Assembly (NCBI GenBank): GCA_965243415.1
Contig: OZ251549.1
Span: forward strand, 3,224,001-3,288,000
Length of the DNA: 64,000 nucleotides
Direction of reading: 5' to 3'
DNA from: G965204755 sp965243415
GTDB lineage: Bacteria; Acidobacteriota; Vicinamibacteria; Marinacidobacterales; Marinacidobacteraceae
This document shows positions 29,748 through 39,427 of this stretch, in pieces. How positions within the stretch are numbered: the first letter of the stretch is position 1; each line of letters starts with the position of its first letter. The position numbers were made by a program, and so were the translations under genes. The notes under the pieces were generated by a model. It was not told where the DNA came from. It saw nothing but the letters and a program-made list of their open reading frames with translations, and made no database searches.

Positions 29748-29894
29748 GCCCGGCGCCCGCTCCGGGGGTCCGGTCGGAGGCCGGCGAAGGCCCGCGGCGG
29801 GATCGGCGCGGCCTCCGCCGTATTCACCGGCCGGGGGCGCCCGGGATCTCTTCCCGGAAGTGCCGGCCCAGGTCGTACTGCGCCGACTCCGGCC
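29515..29894. repeat. Direct repeat, member 1 (other member 31536-31915)
   Basis: About 380 bp covering the N-terminal coding part of GT paralogue A, its upstream region and the end of an ATP-grasp remnant is nearly identical to 31536-31915, 2021 bp away. I saw only a handful of differences by eye. The poly-G tracts form the left boundary of this near-identical block. It indicates recent duplication or gene conversion. Confidence 0.85.
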
Positions 29895-30330
29895 CCCCGA
29901 CCTGAAGGGCGCACCGCGGACAGTTGGTGCGTTCCCCGACGCGCGCCTGCGAATTCGTGGCGTACCGGTCCCTCCCGGCGAAGGGGAACGGCGCCGACCG
30001 TCGCTCCGCGAGATCGGGTCTCGGCCCCGGCCGGGGCGGCTTCGCGCGGGTCGGGTTCGGTCGCCGGCGGATCGCGGTTTCCGGCCGGCGCCGGTCCGGA
30101 TCGTCGGGGTCGTCGGCCCGGCGCGAGGCGCACCCTCCCCGCCCCCGACGACGAACCCCGGGTGGCGAAGGGGTCGGCGGTCCCGGCGGACGCCGGCGCG
30201 ACAGGCGCCGCGCCTCCGCCGGTGATCGCGAGGACGATCCTGACAGCGACGCCACCCGCGATCCCGACCCGGACCCCGCGGACCGCCGCCCCGCGCGGCC
30301 GGTGTCGCCGGGCGTCACCTCTCGGCTCAT
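29824..30330 (-). pseudogene. Chimeric remnant: matrixin signal-peptide start joined to ATP-grasp 3' end
   Basis: The open frame of 168 codons begins at ATG 30330 with the matrixin gene's start context (MSREVT against MSRGVT, with the same upstream GGATAGAGT). Its last ~80 codons match the C-terminus of the TupA-like ATP-grasp protein (RPNPTRAKPPRPG, DLAERRSAPF, RVGERTNCPRCALQV, SAQYDLGRHFREEIPGAPGR). The middle is degenerate. Everything between the signal region of one gene and the tail of another has been lost, so it is debris of unequal recombination. Whether it is expressed cannot be told. Confidence 0.75.
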
Positions 30331-30481
30331 CCTCGTTCACTCTATCCGAGCGCGGGCTCCCGGCAGTGACCGCGCCCCGCGGGTCCAAGCCCCCCCCCGG
30401 TCGACGCGGCTCCGGCTCCTCCGCACGCCTCCTCGGCGACGGGGGCCCGGTCCCGCGCTCCGGCCCGGGGTCAGCCGGGGT

Positions 30482-31768
30482 TCAGGACGCCGGCAGGCCG
30501 GGCAGGAACCGGGCGTACTCCCGTACCGCGCGTTCCACCGTGAACCACCGCCCGCGGGCCCTCAGCCGCTCCCGCGCCGGCGGCTCCCGGAGGGTCTCCA
30601 GGATCGCCTCGGCCAGCGCCGCCGGGTCGCCGACCGGCGTCAACTTCCCGTATCGCCCGTCCTCGAGGACCTCCGCGGGGCCGGCCGGGCAATCGGTGCT
30701 CACCACCGGACAGCCGCAGGCCAGCGCCTCGATCAGCGCGATGCCGAGGCCCTCCCAGCGCGAAGAAGAAGCCAGCAGACCGGCGCGCGCCAGGAAGGGG
30801 TACGGGTTCTCGACATGTCCGGGGAACGAGACCTCGCCCGCGAGACCGAGGTCCGCAGCCAGTCCCTCCAGGTGTGCGCGCTCGGGGCCCTCGCCGAGGA
30901 TCAACAGCCGCGCCGGCTGCCGCTGCCGCACCGACGCGAAGGCCCGCAGCAGGGTGGCGAAGTCCTTCTGCTTCGCCAGCCGACCGACGCCCAGGATCAC
31001 CGGAGGTCCCGCCGGGTCGAAGAAGGGATGGTCGGGAACCGCCTCTGCCCGGCGCCGCAGGTCGGGGCCGACCACCGGGTTGTAGATGGTGGTGATGCGA
31101 GTCCGGGGAATCCGGGCCGCCCGCGACCAGCGGTCCGCCACGCCGCGGGAGACGGCCACGATCCCGTCCGCCTGCGGAAGCGCCCGGAGCACCGGCCGTT
31201 CCGCCAGCCAGCCGCGCCGGGAGCCGGTCCGCTCCGGGCGCCGCCAGGGGCCGGGAACGACATGCAGCCCGACGACCACCCGGGTCGGGGCGGCAGCGTT
31301 CCGGCGCGCGACGAGGGCGAGGAGGTTGGCGCTGTCCCCGGCGGCGTAGAGCGCGACCGGGGACCGCTCCCGCAGGTACCCGGTCAGCGCCCCGAGCCGC
31401 CGCCACAGCCAGACGCGGGAGGCGCCGGGATGGGGGCGCGCGAAGGGGACGCGGGAAGCCGAGACCTGGCGCAGCAGAACCGGGAGACTGCGGAAGAAGG
31501 CGCCCGGCCGGTACGACCTAGGGGGGGGGGGGGGGCGCAGGTCCACGAGGCGGACCCCGGGATCGAGCCGAGGCGGCGCCGGCCCCGGGGAGCCGAAGAA
31601 GAGCAGGTCCACCGTCCGACCCTGGTCCGCCAGCGCCTGCGCCAGGGCGACCTGGACCGTGGCCTGCCCGCCGCCGGACAGTCCCCCGACGAGCACCGCC
31701 ACCGGCCTCCGGTCGGCTGCCCGGGGGTCGCCGGCGACCGGAATCGCGCCGCTCCCCGCCCGGGTCAC
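30482..31768 (-). CDS. GT4-family glycosyltransferase, paralogue B, with poly-C tract in the coding strand
   Basis: The 428-residue GT-B protein is very close to paralogue A: the N-terminal ~170 residues are almost identical, while the donor-binding half has diverged more (GVGRLAKQKDFATLLRAFASVRQRQPARL; SFPGHVENPYPFLARAGLL; EGLGIALIEALACGCPVVSTD). The E-x7-E catalytic block and GPAEVL are intact. A run of 15 C's (31535-31521) encodes prolines at about residue 79 and the gene is in frame. Sharing a near-identical acceptor domain with a different donor domain suggests a related acceptor but possibly another sugar. It lies 76 nt downstream of the ATP-grasp gene. Confidence 0.9.
   Translation of the reverse strand: MTRAGSGAIPVAGDPRAADRRPVAVLVGGLSGGGQATVQVALAQALADQGRTVDLLFFGSPGPAPPRLDPGVRLVDLRPPPPPRSYRPGAFFRSLPVLLRQVSASRVPFARPHPGASRVWLWRRLGALTGYLRERSPVALYAAGDSANLLALVARRNAAAPTRVVVGLHVVPGPWRRPERTGSRRGWLAERPVLRALPQADGIVAVSRGVADRWSRAARIPRTRITTIYNPVVGPDLRRRAEAVPDHPFFDPAGPPVILGVGRLAKQKDFATLLRAFASVRQRQPARLLILGEGPERAHLEGLAADLGLAGEVSFPGHVENPYPFLARAGLLASSSRWEGLGIALIEALACGCPVVSTDCPAGPAEVLEDGRYGKLTPVGDPAALAEAILETLREPPARERLRARGRWFTVERAVREYARFLPGLPAS
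31521..31535. repeat. Homopolymer tract, 15 G (15 C in the coding strand of GT paralogue B)
   Basis: It lies at the same codon position as the tract in paralogue A. Counting from the shared GACCTA, A has T plus 17 G and B has 15 G, a difference of exactly three bases, so both keep frame. Confidence 0.9.
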
Positions 31769-31915
31769 GCCCGGCGCCCGCTCCGGGGGGCCGGTCGGAG
31801 GCCGGCGAACGCCGCCGGCGGGATCGGCGCGGCCTCCGCCGTACTCACCGGCCGGGGGCGCCCGGGATCTCTTCCCGGAAGTGCCGGCCCAGGTCGTACT
31901 GCGCCGACTCCGGCT
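31536..31915. repeat. Direct repeat, member 2 (other member 29515-29894)
   Basis: This is the second member of the near-identical block. It spans the start of GT paralogue B and the C-terminal coding region of the intact ATP-grasp gene, so the matching part upstream of GT A is what remains of that paralogue's ATP-grasp gene. Confidence 0.85.
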
Positions 31916-32765
31916 CCCAGACCTGCAGGGCGCGCTGCGGACAGTTCGTGAGTTCCCCGACGCGCACCTCCGAGTCCGTGGCGTAGAGATCCACCCGGAC
32001 GAAGTCGAAGGGCGCCGACAGCCGCTCCGCCAGGTCGAGCATCAGCCCCAGCCGGGGCGGCTTCCGGTGAGCCGGGTTCGGGCGCCCGCGGACCGCCACT
32101 TCCAGCCGCCGCCAGTCCGGGTCGTAGAAGGTGCAGGTGTACCTCTCGGTGAAGCGGTGGAGCGCTTCCATGATGAAGCGGGGTTTCCCCCGGAAGCAGA
32201 ACATCTTGTACTCCGGCGCCTGGTGGCGGCCGTCCGCCGTGAAGAACTCCTCGACCAGGATCTTCTGCCGCAGGTGACGGTAGTTCCATTCCCGGCCCTC
32301 CCGGTAGAAGTCGAGGGCGAGCCAGCGGCGCAGCGTCTCCCGGTCGGGGAAGTCCCCGGGCTCCCGGACGAAACGGAGGACCGCGGCGGCGGCCGTCGGT
32401 TTCACCACGCAGGGGAACCGGCCCGGGACGAACGACTCGACTTCCCCGACCGTCCGCAGCAGGGCGTAGGTGCGGAGGTTGTACTGCGCCCCGACCCGGA
32501 GTTCGATGAACATCTTGGCGTATTCCTTGTCGCTCACCAGGCGCCGCAGCGGTTCCCGGAGCGAGCCGTCCACGCGCCGGGCGAACAGGTGGTCGGCGTA
32601 CCGGACCGGTCGGCGTTCCGGCAGCCGACCGTGCGCCAGCAGGAACTCCACCCGGGCGAAGGCCCGGTCCCCCGGGGGGATCCGCGGGAAGAGGGCGAGG
32701 CCGGTACGGAGGACGACCCGCCGGAGACGTTTCCGGAACCTCCGTGATTCGGCCGCTTGAGTCAT
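31845..32765 (-). CDS. TupA-like ATP-grasp protein, copy B
   Basis: The 306-residue product resembles the TupA-like ATP-grasp family, named after a teichuronopeptide synthesis protein and found in surface-polysaccharide clusters. Seen are SDKEYAKMFIELRVG at about residue 80, a CVVKPT phosphate-binding strand, QKILVEEFF, the family-typical YKMFCFRGKPRFIM, FYDPDWRRLEV, and a C-terminal FDFVRVDLYATDSEVRVGELTNCP holding the Mg-binding acidic residues. It may ligate an amino acid or similar group to a sugar. ATG 32765 directly abuts a matrixin remnant. The partner GT follows downstream, as in the unit at 33.5-35.8 kb. Confidence 0.87.
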   Translation of the reverse strand: MTQAAESRRFRKRLRRVVLRTGLALFPRIPPGDRAFARVEFLLAHGRLPERRPVRYADHLFARRVDGSLREPLRRLVSDKEYAKMFIELRVGAQYNLRTYALLRTVGEVESFVPGRFPCVVKPTAAAAVLRFVREPGDFPDRETLRRWLALDFYREGREWNYRHLRQKILVEEFFTADGRHQAPEYKMFCFRGKPRFIMEALHRFTERYTCTFYDPDWRRLEVAVRGRPNPAHRKPPRLGLMLDLAERLSAPFDFVRVDLYATDSEVRVGELTNCPQRALQVWEPESAQYDLGRHFREEIPGAPGR

Positions 32766-33052
32766 CGTTTCCCCGGAGGAACTCCCGCCAGGCGTCGGCG
32801 CTCTCGAAATTCCCGTTCACCTCCGGATTCGCGTTCTCCGGCACCCGGCAGCGCACCGGCCAAGCGCTGCCCCCCCCCCCCCCCCCCCCCCCCCCAGTGG
32901 GCGAAGCGGTGAGCGGTCCCGGCGGACGCCGGCGCGGCGAGCGTCCCGCTCCCGGCGACGATGCCGGCGACGATTCCGGCCGGGCCCCGGCGGACCGCCG
33001 CCCCGCGCGGCCGGCGGCCGCGGCGCGTCACCCCGCGGCTCATCCTCGTCAT
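32766..33052 (-). pseudogene. 5' remnant of a matrixin-like gene interrupted by a poly-G/C tract
   Basis: From ATG 33043 (or 33052) the frame reads MSRGVTRRGRRPRGAAV and the signal peptide AGIVAGSGTLAAPASAGTAHRFAH, matching the intact gene at 27158-28285. It then enters a 26-nt G run, after which the homologous frame is shifted. Beyond the run, another frame gives ENANPEVNGNFESADAWREFL, again matching the intact gene. About 20 codons present in the intact gene at this place are replaced by the tract. The remnant stops at the ATP-grasp start. Confidence 0.82.
32870..32895. repeat. Homopolymer tract, 26 C (26 G in the matrixin remnant's coding strand)
   Basis: The tract sits inside the matrixin 5' remnant and separates two halves that lie in different frames as sequenced, so this copy is in an OFF state and lacks its 3' part in any case. 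Confidence 0.9.
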
Positions 33053-33089
33053 TCTATCCGAGAGCGACTTTCCCGGCAGTGGCCGCGCC

Positions 33090-33340
33090 CCGCCGCCTCG
33101 AGGCCCGCTCGATACCCACTTGAGGCCCGCCCTCCGGATCGTTCCGCGCCCCTCTCCGCCGCCACCGAAGAAGAGCGGATCCACCGTCCGATCCTCGCGC
33201 CCCGACGCTTCCGCCGGCGCCGTCCGGACCGTGCTCCGCCCCTGCCGGGGAGTCCCCCCGACGAGCCGCCGCCACTCGACTCCGTCGGCCCGCCGGGGGT
33301 CTCCGGGGACGGGCGCCGCGCGGCTCCCGGCCCGCCTCAC
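33090..33340 (-). pseudogene. N-terminal remnant of a GT4 paralogue
   Basis: From GTG 33340 the frame reads VRRAGSRAAPVPGDPRRADG, then EDRTVDPLFFG, matching the starts of the intact paralogues (MTRAGSGAIPVAGDPRAADR and QGRTVDLLFFG). The region between is shifted or short, and homology ends before the acceptor domain is complete. The matrixin remnant begins immediately downstream. It is the scar of a further copy of the GT/matrixin unit. Confidence 0.72.
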
Positions 33341-33489
33341 GCCCGCCGCCGCTCCGGCGAGGTCGGGCCTCCGTCCGGGCAGCCGGGGAGACGCCACCCG
33401 CGCCGAGCCCCCGGCCCCGTCCGATCGCATCCGCGCCGGCCCGCAGCGCCGGCGCCGCTACCCCGGTCCGGCGTTCCGCTCCACCGTTC

Positions 33490-34845
<1,356 letters not shown>

Positions 34846-34918
34846 GCCCGGCCCCTGCCCTGACGGCCCGGCCGGAAGCCGGCGCACGGCCCCCGCGCCG
34901 ACCGGCATTCCGTCGCGG

Positions 34919-35830
34919 TCACGAGTGGCCGGAGGCGGCATCCCCCCGGAAGTGCCGCCCCAGGTCGTACTGCGCTGACGCCGGCTCCAGGACCTGGAGG
35001 GCGCGGTCCGGACAGTGCGTAAGTTCCCCGACGCGCACCTCCGAGTCCGTGGCGTAGAGATCCACCCGGAGAAAGTCGAACGGCGCCGACAGTCGTTCCG
35101 CCAAGTCGAGCATCAGCCCGAGCCGGGGCGGTTTCGCGGTGACCGGGTTCGGTCGACCGCGGATGGCCACCTCCAGTCGCCGCCACTCCGGATCGTAGAA
35201 GGTGCTGCCGATGCGTTGGCGGTCGATGGCTTCCATGATGAAGCGGGGTTTCCCCCGGAAACAGAACATCCGGTACTCCGGCGCATGGCGGCGACCGTCC
35301 ACCGTGAAGAACTCCTCGACCAGGATCTTCTGCCGCAGGTGACGGTAGTTCCATTCCCGGCCGTCCCGGTGGAAGTCGAGGGCGAGCCAGCGTCGCAGCG
35401 TCTCCCGGTCGGGGTAATCCCCGGGTCCGTGCGCGAGACGGATGAAGTGGGAGGCGGCCGTCGGTTTCACCACGCAGGGGAACCGGTCCGGGACGAACGA
35501 CTCGACTTCCCCGACCGTCCGCAGGAGGGCGTAGGTGCGCATGTTGTAGCGCGCCCCGACCCGGAGTTCGATGAACATCTTGGCGTATTCCTTGTCACTC
35601 ACGAAGCACCGCAGCGGTTCCCGGAGCGAACCGTCCACGCGCCGGGCGAACAGGTGGTCGACGTACCGGACCGGTCGGCGTTCCGGCAGCCGGCCGTACG
35701 CGAGGAGGAACTCCAGGAGGGCGAAGGCCCGGTCCCCCGGGGGAATCCGCGGGAAGAGGGCGCGGCCGGTCCCGACGACGACCCGCCGGAGACGGTTCCG
35801 GAACCGTCGCGAGTCGGCCGCCGGCCTCAT
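34919..35830 (-). CDS. TupA-like ATP-grasp protein, copy C
   Basis: The 303-residue paralogue of the protein at 31845-32765 keeps all the same blocks: SDKEYAKMFIELRVG, CVVKPT, QKILVEEFF, YRMFCFRGKPRFIMEA, FYDPEWRRLEV and FDFLRVDLYATDSEVRVGELTHCP. The two differ mainly around residues 120-135 (the region after CVVKPTA), at HRF/DRQ near residue 215 and at the C-terminus. Its partner glycosyltransferase follows downstream. ATG 35830 lies 85 nt after the sulfotransferase gene, so the three may share a transcript. A role in adding an amino-acid-like group to the glycan is inferred from the family. Confidence 0.87.
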   Translation of the reverse strand: MRPAADSRRFRNRLRRVVVGTGRALFPRIPPGDRAFALLEFLLAYGRLPERRPVRYVDHLFARRVDGSLREPLRCFVSDKEYAKMFIELRVGARYNMRTYALLRTVGEVESFVPDRFPCVVKPTAASHFIRLAHGPGDYPDRETLRRWLALDFHRDGREWNYRHLRQKILVEEFFTVDGRRHAPEYRMFCFRGKPRFIMEAIDRQRIGSTFYDPEWRRLEVAIRGRPNPVTAKPPRLGLMLDLAERLSAPFDFLRVDLYATDSEVRVGELTHCPDRALQVLEPASAQYDLGRHFRGDAASGHS

Positions 35831-35915
35831 CGTCTCTTCGAGGGGTCCCGGCAGGGTTCTTCGCGGGCTCCCGGGGGACTCGACGCCCGTCGGTCCGGGA
35901 ACTCCGGAGCGATCC

Positions 35916-36830
35916 TCAGTCGGCGTACCCGCCCAGCGAGAAGTCGGCGGCGTAGCGGGAACGGAGCAGGCGTCGGTTGCGCTCGGTCAACTGTTTCCCG
36001 GCCTCCCGCCGCGCGGCGGCGAGGGCCTTCGGCGTGGCCTGCCATCCGGCCATCGTGTTCACGAGCGGCGGTACCGGCACCGGCAGGCCCAATCGCCGGC
36101 CGACTTCCTCGAGACCCTCGCCGAACCGTTCCACGACGCCGACGAAGTCCGGCAACCGGCCATCGTCGAGACGGATCTGCCGGTGCTGCGAAAGAAAGTG
36201 CCGGTCCGCGTAGGCGTCCGAACCCCAGGGGGTATGGAGCCAGTCGCAGAAATCGTCGAAGTCCCCGGTCTCTGCGAGACCGTAGTAGCGCGCGAAGAGG
36301 TTCCGGCGTTTCTCTTCCTTTCGCTCCGGCCCGGCCACGGCCTCCAGCCAGGAGCGGACCCGCACCGGGCGGCCGGCGACCGGATCGTGGAACCTTCGAT
36401 TGCGTCTGCCGCGGTACCGGTCGTAGCCGGCGGCATAGACCGAAGGCGAGCGGAACAACTCGGAATGCAGGGAGAGCGCACGGCGGTACGGGTGTCGAAT
36501 GAAGGCGAAACTGAAGTAGTCGCGCGCCTCCGGCAGCGCCGCGTACACCTCGCGGAGGTCGGTGTCGAAGAAGGTCTCGGTATCCGGGGCCAGGTCGCGG
36601 AACACGGTCAGGAGACTTCGGGAAGCGGCCTTGGGAACGAGGATGCAGAGGAACCGGTAGCGGGAGCAGACGATCTTCTCGGCGCCGCAATCCGGCCACC
36701 GGGCTGCCGTCTGCGCCATGCGCGCGAGTTCCCGGAAGGCGCCCCGCCGGAGCGCGCCGACCGCCGGCCGCCGGAGGGGTGACCGGGCCACGAATCGCCT
36801 CAGGACTCGCGGCGCGCCGCTCAGGCGCAT
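35916..36830 (-). CDS. Sulfotransferase family 2-like protein
   Basis: The 304-residue product resembles carbohydrate sulfotransferases that use PAPS. The 5'-phosphosulfate loop is FLCILVPKAASRSLLTVF (about residues 50-67), and the 3'-phosphate motif is FAFIRHPYRRALSLHSEL (about residues 95-112). Later come RRNLFARYYGL, DFVGVVERFGEGLEEV and a C-terminal LTERNRRLLRSRYAADFSLGGY, all typical of family 2. It probably sulfates a sugar of the polysaccharide; no membrane anchor is evident. ATG 36830 is chosen; the open frame continues upstream to 37052 without support. Confidence 0.85.
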   Translation of the reverse strand: MRLSGAPRVLRRFVARSPLRRPAVGALRRGAFRELARMAQTAARWPDCGAEKIVCSRYRFLCILVPKAASRSLLTVFRDLAPDTETFFDTDLREVYAALPEARDYFSFAFIRHPYRRALSLHSELFRSPSVYAAGYDRYRGRRNRRFHDPVAGRPVRVRSWLEAVAGPERKEEKRRNLFARYYGLAETGDFDDFCDWLHTPWGSDAYADRHFLSQHRQIRLDDGRLPDFVGVVERFGEGLEEVGRRLGLPVPVPPLVNTMAGWQATPKALAAARREAGKQLTERNRRLLRSRYAADFSLGGYAD

Positions 36831-37040
36831 CGCTTCGGCTGCGTCCGCTCCACTCCCGCGCCCCGCAACCTCAAGCCGGGGAGACCGGTTCCCGGACGAC
36901 CGCCATTCGCCGACGATTCTAAACGGAAGTTCCGGAACGGGGAAGACAGGGAACCTCCGGCGTTTTCGGGGCTCGGGCGGGAAGGTGGAGTTGCCCCGAT
37001 TCCGTGGACACTCCGCTCTTCGGGAAGGAGCCCGGAGGAA

Positions 37041-37620
37041 GAGCCGGAGCACCCGTCGGTACCGGGAGGAGTTCCGGCGGCGGATGGTGGAGTCGGTGCG
37101 CGGCGGGCGCAGTCCGGAGTCGCCGTCGAAGGAGTTCGAGCCGCCGGCGCCGGCGATCCGGAACCGGGTTCGGACGGCGGCCCCGGAAGAGGGTGGGCGG
37201 TCGGACCCGTGAAGAGCGGCCGGCGCTTCGGGGGTTTCGGCAGGAGAACCGCCGGCTGCGGGAGGAGCGGTACCTCCCGGAAAAAGCCGCGGCCCGGTTC
37301 GCCCGGGAGACCATGAAGGGGCCTTCCGCTTCCCGAGGGCGCCTCAGGCCGAGTTTCGGGTTCTCCCGACGGCCCGGATCCGAGCGGGGTTCCACGCCTG
37401 GCGGAGGTGACCGGCCTCGGCTCGGTCGCTCGCGGATCGGGGCCTGTCGGCGGTGATCCGGGTGGTCCACGAGGCCGGCCGCGCGGTGTATGGGGCGCCT
37501 CGGGCGCGGGCGGACCTGCGGGCCCCGGGCCGCCGGGTGGCGCGGAAGCGGGTGGGTCCGGTGATGCGGGAGCTGGGCCTGACGGGGGTGACCCGGCGGG
37601 TCGCCGCCCCCTGCGTCCGG
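37041..37620 (+). pseudogene. Degenerate IS3-family transposase (OrfA and OrfB fragments)
   Basis: Three fragments in different frames follow the order of an IS3-type element. First is EEFRRRMVESVRGGRSPESPSKEFEPPAPAIRN, the OrfA helix-turn-helix. Next is RQENRRLREERYLPEKAAARFARE, the OrfA leucine-zipper tail. Last is IRVVHEAGRAVYGAPRARADL followed by RRVARKRVGPVMRELGLTGVTRR, the start of OrfB before the integrase core. Frameshifts separate them and the DDE core is gone. Terminal inverted repeats were not identified. The rest of the 36831-38116 gap contains nothing recognisable. Confidence 0.8.
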
Positions 37621-38116
37621 TGTTCGGGCCGCGCCGCCCCCCGGCTCCTCCCCCGCACTCCGTCCGGGAGCGGCGTTCCCGCCGCGCTTCCCCGACCCGA
37701 GGCGCGCCTTCTCCCGCCCCCCCCCTCTCGAGTCGATCCCGACCCCGCCGCCGCGCCGGCCGCCGCCCCGACTCGCGTCCCGCGCTCGCCGGCGCGCCCG
37801 TACCGCCGGCCGGCGCGGAAGCCGGTGAGGACTCGCGACGCGGGCCCCGGAGGCATCGCTCCGGGCGGTTCCCTTCCGACGGTTCGCTTCCCGGAGTCGG
37901 CGCTCCCGGGCTCCCGTCCCCGAACCCCGCCCCCGCACGACCCCGATACCGGTTCCCGGTCAGCAGCCTTTCGCCCGGGGCGTACCGCAGCCCCGAGGGG
38001 GTTCCCCGCGCCCGACCGCTTCCCCGGGGAGCGACGCCCGGCGCAACCGGTTCGCCGGCTTCGAACGGCCCTCGGCACGCCGTTCCCGGCCGGCCGACGC
38101 CGGCGCCCCGACGCCC

Positions 38117-39427
38117 TCAGCCCTCCCCGCGGCCCGCGCAGATCAGGGGGCGCTCCGCCAGGTACTCCAGGAGCGCCTCCGCGACCCACCGGTGCCCGGC
38201 GGGATTCCAGTGCATGTCGTTCCGCCAGCGGACTTCGGCGAGGTCCACGCCCTTCTCCCGGAGGAACCGGGCCAGGTCGAGGACCGGGATCCCCCGCTCT
38301 TCGGCCAGCCCCCGCATCGTCTCCGCCGGCCCCGCCCAGGCGCCGAGGTCCGGGGTCAGGACGACCAGGATCGCCGCCCGGTCCCGCTCCGCCCGGAGAC
38401 GGAACTCCTCGAGGGCGGCGCCGGTCGCGCGGACCGCTTCGGCGAAGGCCGGCGGCAGCGGCGTCCCGCGGGTCCGCCGGGCCTCCAGCGCCTCCGGCAG
38501 CGAGATCTGCGGCACGGCGGCGGTGGGATCCCAGCCCTCGAAGGTGGCCGCCAGCGCCGGGGACGACCGCAGGGCCTCCAGTCGTTCCCTCCGGTTCCCC
38601 CGCACCCGGCCGGCCAGTCCGTCCCGGACCTCGCGGTAGAGCCAGTCGAGGGCATGGGAGGTTCCCCGCACCCGGCTCCAGAGGTCGCGCGCCCGGAGGA
38701 GGAGCGACCCGGAGACGCCGGCGCTCCGCTCCCAGCGGCGGTCCCGGGCGTCCGGGTCCGGCGGGCGCAGCCGGAAGCCGCCCTCCCCGTCCGGGACGCC
38801 GGTGGCGTAGGGCATCCGCTCCGGGTCGTAGGCGGTCCAGGCGGCGACCAGGGCGGGCGAGTTGTCGGCGAAATCGCTCCAGTGGGTCACCAGGACCAGG
38901 AACTTCGGCGAGAGGCGGCGCGCGAAGGAGTCGTAGAAGGGCAACTGGTTCCACTGCCCGGTGTCCGACCACCCGAAGGCCGAGACGGTGAGGTCCCGCT
39001 CCGCGAACTCCCGGGCCGCGCGCTCCTCGAGCCGCGCCGGGAACTTGTCGGCGACCGCCACATCGGCCGCCGCGACGAAGGAGTCCCCGACGACCGCCAC
39101 CTGGCAACTCGAAGCAGCGCGCTCCGGGGAGATCGGCTCCCGGTCGAGGAACCCCCAGCGGTTCGTCCGGGAGATCGTCCAGAAGTCGCTCCCGTTCGTC
39201 TCGCGCCACTCCGCGTCCGGTTCCCCCAGGAACCCGGCGCCGGGGACGAAGCGGAGCGGCCGGCGGGAGACGACGAAGGGCGTGTCCAGGCGCAGGACGA
39301 TCTCGCCGACGACGCCGGCGGCGAGAACCAGCCCCAGCAGGACCGCGGCGTTCAGGGCCAGGAGGCGGAGGCCTCTCCGGAAGCGCTGCCGGAAGGGGCG
39401 CCGCGGCTCTCCCCCGGACCGGGTCAT
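38117..39427 (-). CDS. Membrane-anchored SGNH/GDSL-type protein, paralogue 1
   Basis: The 436-residue product has one N-terminal membrane helix (about residues 22-45) and an exported SGNH domain. The catalytic serine lies in VVGDSFVAAADV (block I) and the Asp/His pair in RNDMHWNPAGHRWVAEALLEYL near the C-terminus, like AlgX/AlgJ-type proteins that acetylate polysaccharides. It is the most diverged of four tandem paralogues. ATG 39427 overlaps the upstream stop by 4 nt, so the genes form one operon. No MBOAT acyl donor gene was seen in the window, so esterase activity is equally possible. Confidence 0.85.
   Translation of the reverse strand: MTRSGGEPRRPFRQRFRRGLRLLALNAAVLLGLVLAAGVVGEIVLRLDTPFVVSRRPLRFVPGAGFLGEPDAEWRETNGSDFWTISRTNRWGFLDREPISPERAASSCQVAVVGDSFVAAADVAVADKFPARLEERAAREFAERDLTVSAFGWSDTGQWNQLPFYDSFARRLSPKFLVLVTHWSDFADNSPALVAAWTAYDPERMPYATGVPDGEGGFRLRPPDPDARDRRWERSAGVSGSLLLRARDLWSRVRGTSHALDWLYREVRDGLAGRVRGNRRERLEALRSSPALAATFEGWDPTAAVPQISLPEALEARRTRGTPLPPAFAEAVRATGAALEEFRLRAERDRAAILVVLTPDLGAWAGPAETMRGLAEERGIPVLDLARFLREKGVDLAEVRWRNDMHWNPAGHRWVAEALLEYLAERPLICAGRGEG

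Noticed and set aside
29824..30330. The 168-codon frame as a new fusion gene.
   Set aside because: It joins a degenerated signal region of one family to the tail of another, with a low-complexity middle and loss of all ATP-binding residues. It is more simply recombination debris, although expression cannot be excluded.
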